A DNA stretch of 64,000 nt, taken from contig JAPEHQ010000004.1 of NCBI GenBank assembly GCA_027405735.1, forward strand, positions 2,790,001-2,854,000, read 5' to 3'. This stretch comes from Mucor racemosus (lineage: Eukaryota > Mucoromycota > Mucoromycetes > Mucorales > Mucoraceae). The stretch's first letter is position 1; every line of letters begins with the position of its first letter. Below, in pieces: positions 1-12,289 of the stretch. A model generated the notes under the pieces. That model was given only the letters and a program-made list of their open reading frames with translations. It ran no database searches and was not told the DNA's origin. The translations under genes and the position numbers were made by a program.

Positions 1-3
1 TAG

Positions 4-113
4 GCGAGTATTTGGAATGGATTGTTATTTGGCTTATTGCCATGGAGATTTTAGTTGCAGTAATTACAACTTCATTAGATGCATTTAGTTTGTACTACAA
101 TAAAGAAGCGTAG
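4..113 (+). CDS. C-terminal exon of a DUF155/RMD1-like membrane protein (partial)
   Basis: The window opens with TAG, which I read as an intron acceptor. An open frame follows and ends at the TAG of 111-113. The peptide begins E-Y-L-E-W-I-V-I-W-L-I and runs into a hydrophobic stretch ending Y-Y-N-K-E-A. A short charged lead, L-E-W-I-V-I-hydrophobic and a nearby stop is the usual end of DUF155 proteins (yeast Rmd1/Rmd8, human RMND1), where it is a C-terminal membrane anchor. Only about 36 residues are visible, so the assignment rests on this motif alone. The rest of the gene lies left of the window. Confidence 0.5.
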
Positions 114-524
114 GCTTCATGCTTTGTTTTTTGAAAATGGTTGTCGTATTATTTATTTCATTGTAGTTTAAAATTGATGATTACAGTTTATCACACCTTT
201 AAAAACCTACTCAAATGATTCATTTAGTAATTTGCTTTTTACCGAACTTGTTGGAATAATTACTTGAAACAATTGAATTTATATTAAAAGAGAAATTCAT
301 ATTTTGCAGTTATCTAAAGCAGAAATTTGAATAATTATTAACTGAATCTTTTCATTATTTAGATTATTACATGGAAAAAGGCACATAGAAAAGTTGACTA
401 AAAAAAAAGGCTGAAGAAATTTCAAATATTATAGAACAAGCAGTGCATGATTTGTTGTTTTACTGCTAACAACAAGACATCTTCGAAGCTCACCATCTTA
501 CAGACACTTCTTGAGATCATCCGT
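114..524. other. Intergenic sequence
   Basis: AT-rich sequence between the partial gene and repeat A. The first part is probably the 3' UTR of the left-hand gene (AATAAAG lies just before its stop). I see no further gene. Confidence 0.4.
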
Positions 525-1735
525 AAAAATATTGATTTTTCGTTAAGATAATCAAAATAATAACATGTTATGCTGGTTGAGTTCAAATATCGATTTGTTG
601 TCAAATCGATCAGAAAATGATAAAAAAAAAACAAAATCGTTTAATTGCTTATGAACTGCAGAGTAAGTTGAGCTAGTGTACTAAATATTTTTTGCACAGT
701 TTCGGATTCTATATCCACATAAGCAAAATTTAAATAAACTTTTTATATAAATTTTGCGTAAAATACAATTGAAATTTTGGAGGTTTTTTAAAGATACATA
801 TTTCTTTTTATAAGCATATTTTAAATATAAATATTGGAGATAATGTACAAAAAATTCATCTATTGACTGAGCCATTGCTGAACCTTCTAGTTACATTATT
901 CATAGAGAAAGTGAGATTTTTGTATAAAATTTTTCAAATCCAGAATTTGGGATGAGGGTACACAAGGGAAAAATTGAAGCTAGAAATTAAGATGTCTCTT
1001 TGTACACATTTTTGAGGATATCTCCACGAAAAATCAATATTTTGAAAAAAACTAAATTGGACCCGAGAGAGCTCAACGAGTTTGATGACATGAATATAAA
1101 AAAAAGATGCCCAATTTAATGAATATTTTAAAATCTATTTCAAAAATGTCAAAAAAATGAAAAAAATAAAATAAAAATAACCAAATTTTTTTCATACTAA
1201 AATATGTTATAGAGCGTTTTAAAACAAGTAAGTTTTATTATTAAAAAGTGTTAGCATAGCTTAGTTTTTTCTAAAGATATGAAACCTCAAAGTTTTCAAT
1301 TTTTATTAGTGAAATACGTATAAAAATCTGAAACATTAGCATTAAAACAGTTATACCAACTGCAATAAATAGGATATTTCCAAAAACGCGTTTGTGAACC
1401 AGAGTTGAGCATCTCAAGTACATTGGTATATAATTTTATTGTATTTTTATTTAGTAAGAAAAAAAGTTGGGTAGGAATGAAAAGTTGGACCCAGTTTTTA
1501 AAGAAAATGTAGAGGATTTTACGCGTTTTTGAATTTTTTGTGAGATATAAAATGAATTTAGGAATAGGTACCGTAATTCGACTAATTTATATCTATTTAG
1601 CAGTATCTAAGGTATATTTTAAAAGCGTTTAATATGAGGTTAGTTATTAGAAAAAAGGGTACGTCCCGATTTTGAAGATTGAAAACTATGAAAATTCAAA
1701 TTTGGCTTGAGCAGGTACCCATAAAACCCATTTTA
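525..1735 (+). repeat. Repeat family A, copy 1
   Basis: This AT-rich block is repeated in the same orientation at about 39,755-41,165 and 61,925-63,524. Shared landmarks include GAATTTGGGATGAGGGTA, CTTTGTACACATTTTTGAGGATATC and GATATGAAGCCTCAAAG (with small differences between copies). A frame of 80-107 codons is open in the other two copies but is stopped here (AAT TAA after the GCTAGA triplets), so this copy is the more decayed. Neither terminal inverted repeats nor a target duplication could be set. It ends about 145 bp from the FANCI stop. Confidence 0.75.
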
Positions 1736-1880
1736 ACATATAGAGTATAACGTTTTCTGAGTATAACAGAGCAAGTTAATAAAGTTCTTCAATTATAATG
1801 TGCAGCGCTTTTCCATATAGATAAGTAAATATATTATTTTTTTATTGATTAATTGAACATTATATACATTTTTTTTTCGA

Positions 1881-4800
1881 CTAATCTGTTCGAGCTCTTT
1901 TTGAAGATTCGCCAATCTTACTTGCTGATCTCTTTTTTCCCATACCGTCTGCCTGCTCCTCTTCATCTTCGTCTTCTTCATCAGAGCTAGCTAGCTGTTG
2001 AATGTTATTCATTTGTATTTTGAAATCTCTAGATGTACTGCGTTTCATATACTGCATGAAATCAACCTTGGACTTTCGACTCAATTGAATCAAATAACGC
2101 TCAAATTGTTCAACAGCGAAAATCAAATTGGGGATCATCTTGGACTCACGTTGAATCTTGAGTTTTTGTTTCAAATTGATTTCCTTCTTTTTACCTTTCT
2201 TTTTGCGTGAGCCACTAGATACTTCTTGCTGTGCTTGTGATTGGCCATATACTGTCAAGAATTTATACATTTTATCAGTGATTTCTGTACCAGATTTACT
2301 AATGACACTAATGAAATCAGGGGAGATATCTTCTGGAAATACAATTTTCTGTGTGGAGTGCGATAAAAATGTTAGTAGCGCAATTACTTAAATATATTTC
2401 TCAACTTACATATTTAACAAGTGTATGAAGTGTCTTGTAAGCCTTTGCTAGTGTTTTAAACAAGTTTTCAGCATGCAGGTCTTGTAGATTAGATTTCACT
2501 AGTTCACTCAAAATCAACTGAAGTGAGCTCAAACGCTTACAGACCATAATTTCGAATCGTCTTGTGTTCTCAATTCCTGAATCATCAGCAGCTAAAGATA
2601 CATAATATGAATGCGTTAGAAACAAGTAATGATTATCAGTTACAATAGACACTTACCACAAAGCTTAAGGCGTCCAATACTCCATGTAAGATCATCAAAT
2701 GAAGTATCAATAAATTCAAATACTTTGGATGTTATTGTAGCAGAGGTTTTACTATTGACAATCTGATAAGTAGTCGAAGAATCCATATCAGTATCATGAC
2801 CAGTTGCTTCTAAATCACCAGTAGTAAGATGGATATCTTCACATATTTTTTGGATAACATCAAATTCGCCAATATTGGAACACAATTTCAAGAATAAAGC
2901 TGTAATATCTCTGGCCAAGGAAACGTCTTCTATGAATTCCGTCTTGGTCAAGTTATTTAACCAAGAGACAATATGTCTTGTTCTAACCAAATAATCCTGA
3001 TCTTTCTTCTCGAGTTTTTTACATAGGAATGTAACAACATGCAAAACGTTGGTAGCTTCTTTGTAAACAGGGGTCGAACCATTCAAGTATTTGCCAATGA
3101 TTATTTTGATCTCATTAATAAGTTCTAAAATAACAAGATTTGTTGATTTATTGATGCGAGGAAACTCTTCATCTGCTCCTTCTTTTTCGCGAGCATCATC
3201 CTTTTCAGTGATTGCATTTAAAAGCTGTACAAGAAATTGAGGCCATACATGGCTAACAATTTCGAAAACTTTTAAAAGTGAGACAGCAATTGCTCCAAGT
3301 ACAGAAGGTGCTCTCTTTGTTGATTGTTGATTAGCGTATGTACTATTTGAATCCTCTTTCTTAAGAATCGACATGTATATATTGCATACTATAACGCAAT
3401 ATTTAAAGTGTTCACTATCTTGCTGACAGTATACATCGTCAATTGCCTAAAATATATCATAACAAATTTGAGTATCAGTTAATGTAAGAATTCATATTAG
3501 TCATTTTTACATTTTTGAGACTATCGCATGTGCTTGTTACTAAGAAATATGCAAAGTCCAGATTTGACCTGATATTCCGTTTGGAGCTTTCATTTTCGTC
3601 TTTTGTGTCTTTTGTTGAGAATATAGATTGAAACATTTTCGATGTAAATTCCAAACTAACACATGAAGTATTGGCAATATTCGTATTCTTTCTTCCTTTC
3701 TCGGTGGTGGAGACGTCTTTTAATATACCAACTAAAGCAGTACGCTTTTTGAATAAAGTTAAAAGCATTTCGCTTGATTGTACAGTAATGTCATTGGTAA
3801 GGAAGGTATGCTCTATAGAAACCTACGTAGTACTATTAGCAACATGCATCATATCTATAACCATCGTTTTCAAAAATTTTACTTCATAAACTCCCAACAA
3901 AAGGGTGGCGTAATAATTGTTCCTTAAGCCTATATGTGTGGCCATGTCGAAATTTGCTGATTTATCTAGCTCAAAATCCTCTAAATTTGCCATTGATAAT
4001 CGATTGATGAAGGATAACAAGTAATCTTTACATCTTGACATGGTTTCTGCAGTAACTGATGTAACATCGACAGTGGCTGCAACTCTGAGAGATTTCACTA
4101 GATTAGAGAGTAGTATATGAATAGGCTCAATGATTTTTGGGTAGCCTCCATTGCTTGCATTCTCTACACAAACATCTAATTTGATTGGATTAAAAATGGT
4201 CGAATCCTTTTCATAACTTCTCATGAATTGCGTATACAACAAGTCGAATATGTCTCCAGCAAAAGCAGGATATTCTTGACTAAGAGAGCCCAATCCATTG
4301 TATACACATGTTCTAATTTCACATTGTTGGCTAAAGCATCTTCTTAATAGACCTATTCACTCAACATCAGTGGAATGCAATGGTTGTTTGTTAATGAAAG
4401 TCTCTACCTAAAATTTCAAAGGCTACTCCTTGTGCAGCCAATGCTTGAGCAGAGTCTTGATTTTCGTCAATTTCAGTCAATTGCTCCTTTAAAATATTTA
4501 AGAAACCTCTAACAGCCATTTCGCGACCATCTAGATCTCTAAAACACTGTGGTTAGTAGCATACTCATTGACCAATTAAACTTTACTTACTTTGCAAACA
4601 AACTTTTTCGAAGAATTAGAATCAGACCATCTCTAAATTGCTCATTTGTTTTGGATAAAGGTTGAATTGCATACAATAAACGTTCCGCAGTTGAAAGCGG
4701 CAAAAATGATAAGATGTCTAATGTATCTTTGATCTATACAAAACGCTAGTTAGTAAATGTGGTTACTAAATTGAAAGAAGCATTACATTAATCATATATT

Positions 4801-6650
4801 TCTCAACTGATTCAGGATATTCTCTAATAATAGAAGCTAAAAGCTTCAAAAAATCCATGACACTGGCTGATCTTGATACAATGCGAGATGTGATTTGTTC
4901 TAAAATTTCACTTCTAACAACATCATGATATTTAAAGAGTTTCAAAAGAATATTTACACCAAGATTAGCTACTTTTTCCATTGGTCCATCTTCTTTTGAT
5001 CCACTGCTTCTAGTTTTAATAGCATCTAGAAGCATACAAAAATTAGTGTAACCCTTAATTCCAATAGATATGGATTCTACATACTTGTATTTCCGGAGAA
5101 GAAGGCGTTTGCGTTAGCAGCAGTGTCTATAAAGATCATCGCTAGTTGAGTCAAGCTTTGGATAACCTGATCCCAACCCGAGGTAGCTGATTTCTCAATA
5201 ACATCTAGAAATACTTGGCCATATTCATCTGCATCTAACGGAGAAAATTCGGAAATCCAGTGGCATTTATCAAGTTTATCGCTATCTTTGAAGATGGAAA
5301 TGGTGGAAGTTTTGAAAAGATCAAAAATAGTATCTTGAAGACGGTGTATTCTTGCAGCTGTCAACAAACAAGCAACATTGAACAGCTTTAATTGATTACT
5401 CTTGTCACTCTTGATAATTTTTATTAATTCAGTGCCTAGTTCTTGATCTTGTTTTAATGCAAAGGATATGTGTAATACAACCGTGCCTTCGACTCGACTG
5501 AAAAATGGTTAATTTAGCATAAACAACACATGGCTGATTTGATATTTACCTAATATTTTCATTAGTTGTTTCATTAAAAAAGTTTAGAATACCAGTCAAA
5601 ACTAATTTCTTAAATCCCTATGATATATCCATTCATCAGACGCACATTCTACATTCAGATAACTATCAATACCTTTCTAGAAATCAATAACAATTGCCAT
5701 GTGTAAGGAGGTAGCTCTTCGATTTCAATATCCGACAGTTTCCTGAAAAATGAATGCAATGCATTAAATCAATCAAAAGTTGCAATGATTATGTAGCTAC
5801 AACTCACTTTATCATGCAAGTCAGCGCTACTTCCAATTGCTTGTTTGTTAACTCAATATCATTCAATGTAGAAGCCATTCCAACAACCAATTGGTGATTC
5901 CATTTAGCTTCCATTAAATTTTTAAATATATCATCTGCTTCATCAACTTCATCTGCAGCAACTAAAACATTCCAAATTTTAGAAAGGATATCTAATAAAC
6001 GAAGTTGAATAGGGTTGTCTTGCTTGATTATATCTGTAACAAGATTTCCAGCAGTTCTGAGAAACTCTGTAGGGAATAATTCAAACTGGATCAAGAAAAA
6101 CGAAAATTAGAACTGCTGTCAAATGTGTCAAAATGTTCAATGTATTTACTTCAGGCAAAATCAAATTTACAACAGAAGATGCTTGTTTCGATTTTTCAGG
6201 CACATCCTTCTCTTCGGTACTCAGCCTAATCATATAAGTTATTAGTTTTTGATGATTAAGCAATTTCCAATTAGATGATTTACCAATATATTACACATTT
6301 AATGACTACAAATCGACGTTGTAAACCTTGATTTTCATCGCTTTCTATCGGTGAGCCTTTTTAAATGTACGTCAGTATAAAGAAGACCATCTTTGTTTGC
6401 ACATTTGGCTTACCCTGAAGAATTGCTCGAAGCAATAGGGTAGTATCTATATCGTTTGTGGCATGGTAATCATCTAATTTGGTTATAATAACATTCTCAA
6501 GCTTAATTGCATAGATTCAATGTTAGTTTTAAGGTGGATTAAAAGATCTAATCATGGATTTCTTACATCCTCCTCGGTTTTATCATTCAGGTACTCAATC
6601 AAACGTTGCTTATTAGCTTGCTTATTGTATTTGAAGATGTCAATATCCAT
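1881..6650 (-). CDS. FANCI: FANCI, Fanconi anaemia group I protein
   Basis: FANCI pairs with FANCD2 in the clamp that is monoubiquitinated during interstrand-crosslink repair. About 16 exons encode roughly 1,290 aa; human FANCI is about 1,330. The start is ATG at 6650-6648 (M-D-I-D-I-F-K-Y) and the stop is TAG at 1883-1881. Regions matching the human protein as I recall it include F-L-P-L-S-T-A-E-R-L-L (near 4,700), E-D-F-E-L-D-K-S-A-N-F (near 3,960), and near the C-terminus I-P-N-L-I-F-A-V-E-Q-F-E-R-Y-L-I followed by K-R-S-T-S-R-D-F-K-I. The tail is acidic then basic, as in the family. The lysine of L-R-K-S-L-F (codon 4607-4605) aligns with the human K523 ubiquitination site. Splice joins I checked kept frame, including a 60-bp intron at about 3,831-3,890 that removes an in-frame TAG. 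I found no break. Confidence 0.93.
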
Positions 6651-6687
6651 AATTGAATGAAAGCCAAGATTTACTGCGCGCCTCAAT

Positions 6688-6693
6688 CGCGTC
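6688..6693 (-). promoter_or_regulatory. MCB-like ACGCGA box upstream of FANCI
   Basis: ACGCGA on the minus strand, 38 bp upstream of the FANCI ATG. ACGCG is the core of the MBF (MluI cell-cycle box) site that drives G1/S genes in yeasts. The same hexamer occurs twice upstream of RFC2 in this window. Function is inferred. Confidence 0.4.
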
Positions 6694-6802
6694 CCAAAAA
6701 CCTAATGCCATCTTCCCATTGGGGAGGGATTCATCGAAGCTTCTTGGTACTGTTTGGACCTTTTAAACATCCGTGACTGGGTGACATATTGCTCCTTGCT
6801 GA

Positions 6803-6810
6803 TACGTCAC
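6803..6810 (+). promoter_or_regulatory. CRE/ATF-like TACGTCAC in the FANCI-BZW divergent promoter
   Basis: TACGTCAC resembles the CRE/ATF half-site TGACGTCA. It lies near the middle of the 293 bp between the FANCI and BZW start codons, so it could serve either gene. This is motif evidence only. Confidence 0.3.
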
Positions 6811-6943
6811 GAAGTATTAGGTCGATAGCTATAAAAATTCTTTTCTAGTTTCAATCCTTTCCAATCTACTTTTTTTCTCATTTAGATTAAATTTTTTTGC
6901 TTCAAACGCACCAAGAATAAAAGAGATCGTTTTTAGCATATAC

Positions 6944-8410
6944 ATGAATTCTACCCAATCCCAGGCCTCTACTAACCCCAAACCCGTCTTGCATGGTGTA
7001 AGAATTAAACAAAGAAAAGTAAGTAAAATCGAGGATGTGCAGTGTCGAGGAAGAAGAAAAAAAATATATTAAACAGCATTTCTCGAAATGATTAGGGTGT
7101 CCAAAAAGCCAACGCTAAACACGAGCCTGAGAGTAAGTTGTATTTGATATGGGTTTCTTGATTACATTTATTTATAGTTTTACGTTTAGTTTTTAGAGAT
7201 CAGTTGCTCGCTCAATTAAAAACTGTTAAAGAAGGTGATCTTGAAGCTATTTCTGCTAAACTTGATATACTTGGTAACACTCTTGAATATCGTAAATACG
7301 GTGATTCTCTTTTCGAAATCCTTATTACTGGTGGTATTTTAGGTAATTATTGAGCATTTAAAATAAGGAGATGTCATTTTATTTATCTGTATTTCAATAG
7401 AACCTGGAGGAATTATTGATGATGATGTTGAGCGAAGCCCTTTCTGCCTTTTTGCAGCAGAAGATGATGCCTCCGTAATTAAAAAGTATGTCGAGGTTTT
7501 CAACAAATTAATCCGTCGTTACAAATATTTGCAAAGAATCTTTGGAGAGACTCTTCAAAACATTTTGCAATTTATCAACAAGTGGCAACCCGAGGAAAAC
7601 TCTAAATTGGCCAAGTCTACTGGTTTCTTTATTTGTAACCAACTCGTTCCCTCTTCTGTTTTGAAGGTTCTCTTGCAAGATTACCTTGTTAAGGATGGTC
7701 ACTCCTTGAACTTTACCACTACCGTCTTCCGTACTGTTTTGGATGAACAAAATATTGAACAATTAGGCCGTGTTTTGGCTAGTGAAGGTTTGAACTCTCG
7801 CATCATCGAATTCTTCCCTCCCAATAAGCGTGATGAAGATTGTCTTGTCCGTCATTTCGAGGCTGAGGACATGAAGGAATTGGTTGATTACTACCGTAGA
7901 AATAAGAAGAACTCCATGAAGGGTTCTCTTTTGGCCGAGTTATCCGAACTCTTGCAAGGTGATTCTTCTGATGCTGAAGTTCAAAGCTTCATCAAGAGCA
8001 ACATGAAGGAAGCTAGCTTGACCGAGTCCGATGTTATTCCTATCATCTGGCAATCTATGATGAACACTGTTGACTTGATGGGTCGTGCCGATCAAATCGA
8101 ATCTCAAGTTTTGCGTGCTATTGCTGAATGGAGCAAGGTTTTGGAATTCTTCTGTACTTCTCCCAAGGTTGAAATTGTTCTTCTTCAAAAGGTTCAATCT
8201 ACTTGTTATGATGATGTTAGATTAGCAAAGTATTTCCGTCGCATCATTCAAACCTTGTACAAGAACGACGTCTTGTCTGACAATGCTATCCTTTACTGGA
8301 ATGATAAAGCCCATCTTGCTCAAGGCAAAACTATTTTCTTGAAGCAATTGGAGCCTTTCGTTGTTTGGTTGAGAGACAACGACAGCAGCGAAGAGGAAGA
8401 TTCTGATTAA
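6944..8410 (+). CDS. BZW1: BZW/5MP-family eIF5-mimic protein (W2 domain)
   Basis: Four exons (6944-7018, 7096-7132, 7190-7342, 7401-8410) join in frame to 424 aa, close to human BZW1/BZW2 (about 419). These proteins carry a MIF4G-like HEAT region and a C-terminal W2 domain; they bind eIF2 and eIF3 and compete with eIF5, tuning start-codon choice. Visible matches are V-F-N-K-L-I-R-R-Y-K-Y-L in exon 4, G-D-L-E-A-I-S-A-K-L-D in exon 3, and the W2 end with K-A-H-L-A-Q-G-K followed by an acidic tail (S-S-E-E-E-D-S-D). Start M-N-S-T-Q-S-Q is chosen because the next residues (L-H-G-V-R-I-K-Q-R-K) match the family's N-terminal L-S-G-Q-R-F-K-T-R-K. Codon use in the last exon is richer in G/C-ending codons than its neighbours, as expected for a highly expressed gene. 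Transcribed divergently from FANCI. Confidence 0.93.
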
Positions 8411-9940
8411 ACAAAACCTCACAAAAAAAAAAAATTCGTTGTAAATATCCTATTTACCCTTTTATTTTTTCTTCCCACTTTTTTGATTACATATAATTTT
8501 TTTACATTTTTTCTTTCTTTTCTGTTATTTCAAAATGAATAAACTTTTTTTTATCCTTTATTTGGTTTGAATCAATATCATTTGTTCTTCTCTTATTTAG
8601 GTGCATTGCTATTATTGGTTCTTTTGTTGCTTTGACTGATGTCAACTATATTTACTCGGCCTCAATTTCATGCATGTTGTGAATATTTGGATGATCAATC
8701 AAGAATTTCCATGCGTAGCATTATCCCCCTTGTTTGTATGAATATCACTGCAAGGGCATCTAATTTGCTGTTTTCTCAATCATGTCACCAAAGATTGTTA
8801 TGCTGTAATGTGCAAAATGGTTGGATTATATTACTCCATAAGTATTCACTGTACATGTGCTTTAAACGTGCATATAAGCTAATAAAGAGAGATGATACAA
8901 CAAAGGGTATAATGTAATAAGATAATAAATAGTCATAAAATTGGAATCATTTTGCCATAGACAATTTTAAAAATCATATTGCGAAATATTTTTAATACCT
9001 GTAGCGTAAATAAAAATTTTAAATAGATACCTGAGATGCTATTAAATGTATATCATTTAATTTTTCTACTTTAAATATAGGTCTTGCGATACAATAAATC
9101 CTTTAATTTTTGAAAATGTACTAAAAATTACTTTCAACAAACTCAACGGAGGGAAAAAATTCACCAGCTTACAATGCAATTGTAATAGCTTCGAGTATAT
9201 TACAACTAGTCTTCGACTAAATAACTGATGTTTACTGTATGATACATGCACTTGAAAAGTATTAAATACCAAGCCTTGAAACAGCTTTTTTCTATTGACA
9301 AGTATGGTCAAGTGTTGTTCGTTGAATTTGAAATGGGATTGCTCATAAAAATCAAGATCAAAATCAGTTCCTTTAAGACTTAATAAGACTGTTTTCTCAG
9401 TCTACCGAGGGAGAATTCACGGTTACTTAAGGAAGAAGACAAATCCGCCTTTTTGTTCTAATCTTTTGTCTTTTTTTTCTACTTGTTTTTTCTACTTATT
9501 TTTGTTTACGAATTTTTTTTGAGATTTGAAGTATACTATGCCATTTTCTATTAGAATTACATGATATTTTTGCTGTTCTGGTGGTTATGGAAAAGGTTAC
9601 AGTCATCTTACGACGCATGTTGAACTACAAGATCTTGTCCGCTCGATGTAAGTAAGTGTGTATCTTTGTTGTACCTGTATTTAGAGAAATTTTGATATAC
9701 TTTCTTTTGTCAAGACTGTTTCACATTTAAATCATTTTAATAAAGTTTTGGTATTATTATTATAAAGCTATAAAGTCTCTGTGCTTTCCTTCTTGTAAAA
9801 CTTTTCCACTTTTCTTGCATTTTCACACACACACACACACACACACAAAACCTTATCCATGGGAAATCATTCATCAACTATTATATTTTCACCTTTGTAT
9901 CCATTATCCATTTGTTATCACAAAACAAATATCCCAATTG
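8411..9940. other. Intergenic sequence without recognised gene
   Basis: BZW 3' flank (A- and T-runs, AATAAA-like signals) followed by AT-rich sequence. A (CA)n microsatellite of about 10 units lies at 9,826-9,846. The short open frames here have no recognisable similarity. Confidence 0.5.
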
Positions 9941-10752
9941 TTATCCAATTCAACATTGTCCCGGCTACAAATTTTATTAAATGAAGCAAGGATGGCTACT
10001 ATAGTGATTGTTTCATAAATTTGAATGATGCAGAAATGGCCAGCTTAAAATTGAGAAAGCGCATTTGAAATGAAAATAAGTGGAGAAAATACTAAGGTAT
10101 TGCAATGATGGGTATTAAGTAAAGTCTAGATTATTTTTCATTCTCTACCAGGATATTTAGTTTTTGGATGGCTGTAAAGACTTTTTTATTTTTTTATAAA
10201 TTTTGTGAGAGCACTTTTTCTGTTATAGAGATCCATGAAGGGATGACAGGTATGCAAAACTAAAACCATAGGATAGTACTCATTAGCATCTATCTTGTAA
10301 TGAGTCAAACATTTCAGTTTCATTCATGCAAAACCTTGCCTCATTCCTTATATAAATACTACAAGGAAATCATTACATGATCCCTTGTACAGTGACCCCC
10401 AAAACTGTCCCAATGTTTCTTAGTTTTAAGTTTAGTATGATTTTCAGGTACAACAAATATATTTAAAGTACGACATATTTTATATATTTCGGAAGATCAA
10501 TTAATTTCCTTTTATATTAAATTAAAAAAATATCGAATTTTATTGGTCAATTGAATTTATACCCAATTTGGGACAGTATATGCATTGGGACAGTTTTGAG
10601 AGCCATTTTTGATTTTTAGATAATCGATGATTGTAGAACCATAATTTGCACTAGTATCTTGAACGCTTGGAAATCAGTAAATAAACACCTAATTAGGTAA
10701 AGAAAATAAAAAAGATGCATATTTCATATACAGATTCTGGTGCTTTGGCCTA

Positions 10753-12289
10753 TTGAAAATTAATATGAAAAAACTTCAGGAGAATAAGGAAAATGATGCC
10801 ATTAGTCTTTTAAACACCGGTAAATCAGTGCGCCAAGTTGCGGAAATACTGCATGTAGGTAAGCCTGTTGTGGAAAAAATTAAAAAACGGTGTTGCACAA
10901 GTTTGGGTGTGTCTAAAAGGGGTCGACTTAAATTTCTGTTTGAATCTGATGAAAGGTTTTGTGTTCGCCAAGCAACAAAAAAAGCAGTCAAAAATTCAAG
11001 TAACATTTTAAAATACTTGAGAGTAATTTCGGAGTTAATAAAAGCCCGGAAACTGTCCGAAATCGCTCCGTAGGGGGAGCATAGGAGCAATTATCAAGCC
11101 TAAAAAACCTATGCTGTCTCCGGCTAATATTAAAAGGCGTTTAGAATGGTGTCATCTTCGCAAGGATTGGACTTCCGACGAACGGAAAAGGGTGATTTGA
11201 TCAGATGAGACCAACATTAATAGATTTAACTTAAATGGAAGAAGCTGGCTTTGGATTTGAGACGGTGAGAGCTTGAAATCTAATTATGTGAAGATGACCG
11301 TTATAGATGGCGGTAGTGATATTAAACGAGCCGAGCCTTTTTTATGCAGCCGAGCTTTTCTCAAGGCTCGTTAAAGTTAGACGAGCTTACAAAAAAGCTC
11401 GTTCAACCTCGACGAGCTTTTTTTTGCGCGTGACTAGAGCTCGTTTACCCCAAACGAGCTTTTTTATGCAGCGACTAAAACTCATCATCTCAATGCGAGC
11501 TTTATTTTACCTTTCCAGTGACAAATATCTAAAGTAAAGCAAACTTATGAATGTCAATTGACAATTATCTAAAGTAATAATGTCATAGCATTTACTAATT
11601 ATTATTTAAATTTGAACTTTTTGAAAAGAAGTCAAAAGCTCGTCTTTCTCAAACGAGCTTTTTAAAAAAAAGTCAAAAACTCGTCTTTGTCAAACGAGCT
11701 TTTATTAAAGCTCGGCTCGAGCTCGAGTGATACAAAGCTCGGCTCGTTGTGGCGAGCTTTGGTCAAGCTCGTCCTAGGCTCGGCTCGTCTTTTATACTTA
11801 GATGGCGGTGGGAGTGTCATATTTTGGAGGGCCATTACGTATGCCGGAGTTCGATAGATATGCAGAATTGAGGGTACTGTGGATCGACATTTGTATAAAC
11901 AAATCTTTGAAGACGATTTGGAGCGGACTTTCAATTTTACTTTGGATAAATTAGGCCTTCGTCGTGATCAGATCATTTTCCAGCATGACAATGCTCCAAA
12001 GCATACATCAAATTTAGTCAAGGAATATCTATTGGATCAAGACTATGAAGTAATAAATTGGTCTCCGCTATCTCCTGACTTGAATCCGATCGAAAATATG
12101 TGGATCTTATTAAAGAGGAGGCTTAATGAGTAAAAAACAGCGCCCAAATGAATCCTTGATCTTTCGGAGCGTGTAACTGAGGTTTGGTACAACACCATTA
12201 AACAGGAGGAGTGCCAAAAAGTTTTTGATAGCATGCCCAATTGTGTGAAAGTATATTTGGAAAGAAACGGCCTTTGGACGGACTATTAA
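10753..12289 (+). pseudogene. Broken Tc1-type DD34E transposase
   Basis: The N-terminal part (10,753-11,073) has the helix-turn-helix look of Tc1 transposases (S-V-R-Q-V-A-E-I-L-H-V-G-K). After a break, the second part (about 11,120-11,310) contains K-R-V-I-stop-S-D-E-T-N and L-W-I-stop-D-G, where TGA stands in for the tryptophan expected at the first stop. The third part (about 11,810-12,290) has Q-H-D-N-A-P-K-H and N-P-I-E-N-M-W; 34 residues separate the second Asp from the Glu, the Tc1 spacing. A MITE interrupts it between the second and third parts. No active enzyme can be made. Confidence 0.85.
11315..11798 (+). mobile_element. MULE-like MITE with an array of CGAGCTT hairpin motifs
   Basis: A 484-bp insert lies in the transposase pseudogene. 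The left end AGTGATATTAAACGAGCC and the right end (reverse complement AGTATAAAAGACGAGCC) are imperfect terminal inverted repeats. The 11-bp sequence TAGATGGCGGT occurs on both sides (11,304-11,314 and 11,799-11,809). Long duplications of 8-11 bp are typical of Mutator-like elements. The interior is a series of AGCTCG...CGAGCT palindromes spaced by T- or A-rich stretches. There is no coding capacity. Confidence 0.75.

Noticed and set aside
1998..2391. Plus-strand frames across the FANCI 3' end
   Set aside because: They are antisense to well-supported FANCI exons and show no family features.
7508..8422. Minus-strand frames opposite BZW
   Set aside because: Shadows of the codon-biased BZW exon 4; no splice signals or conserved motifs.
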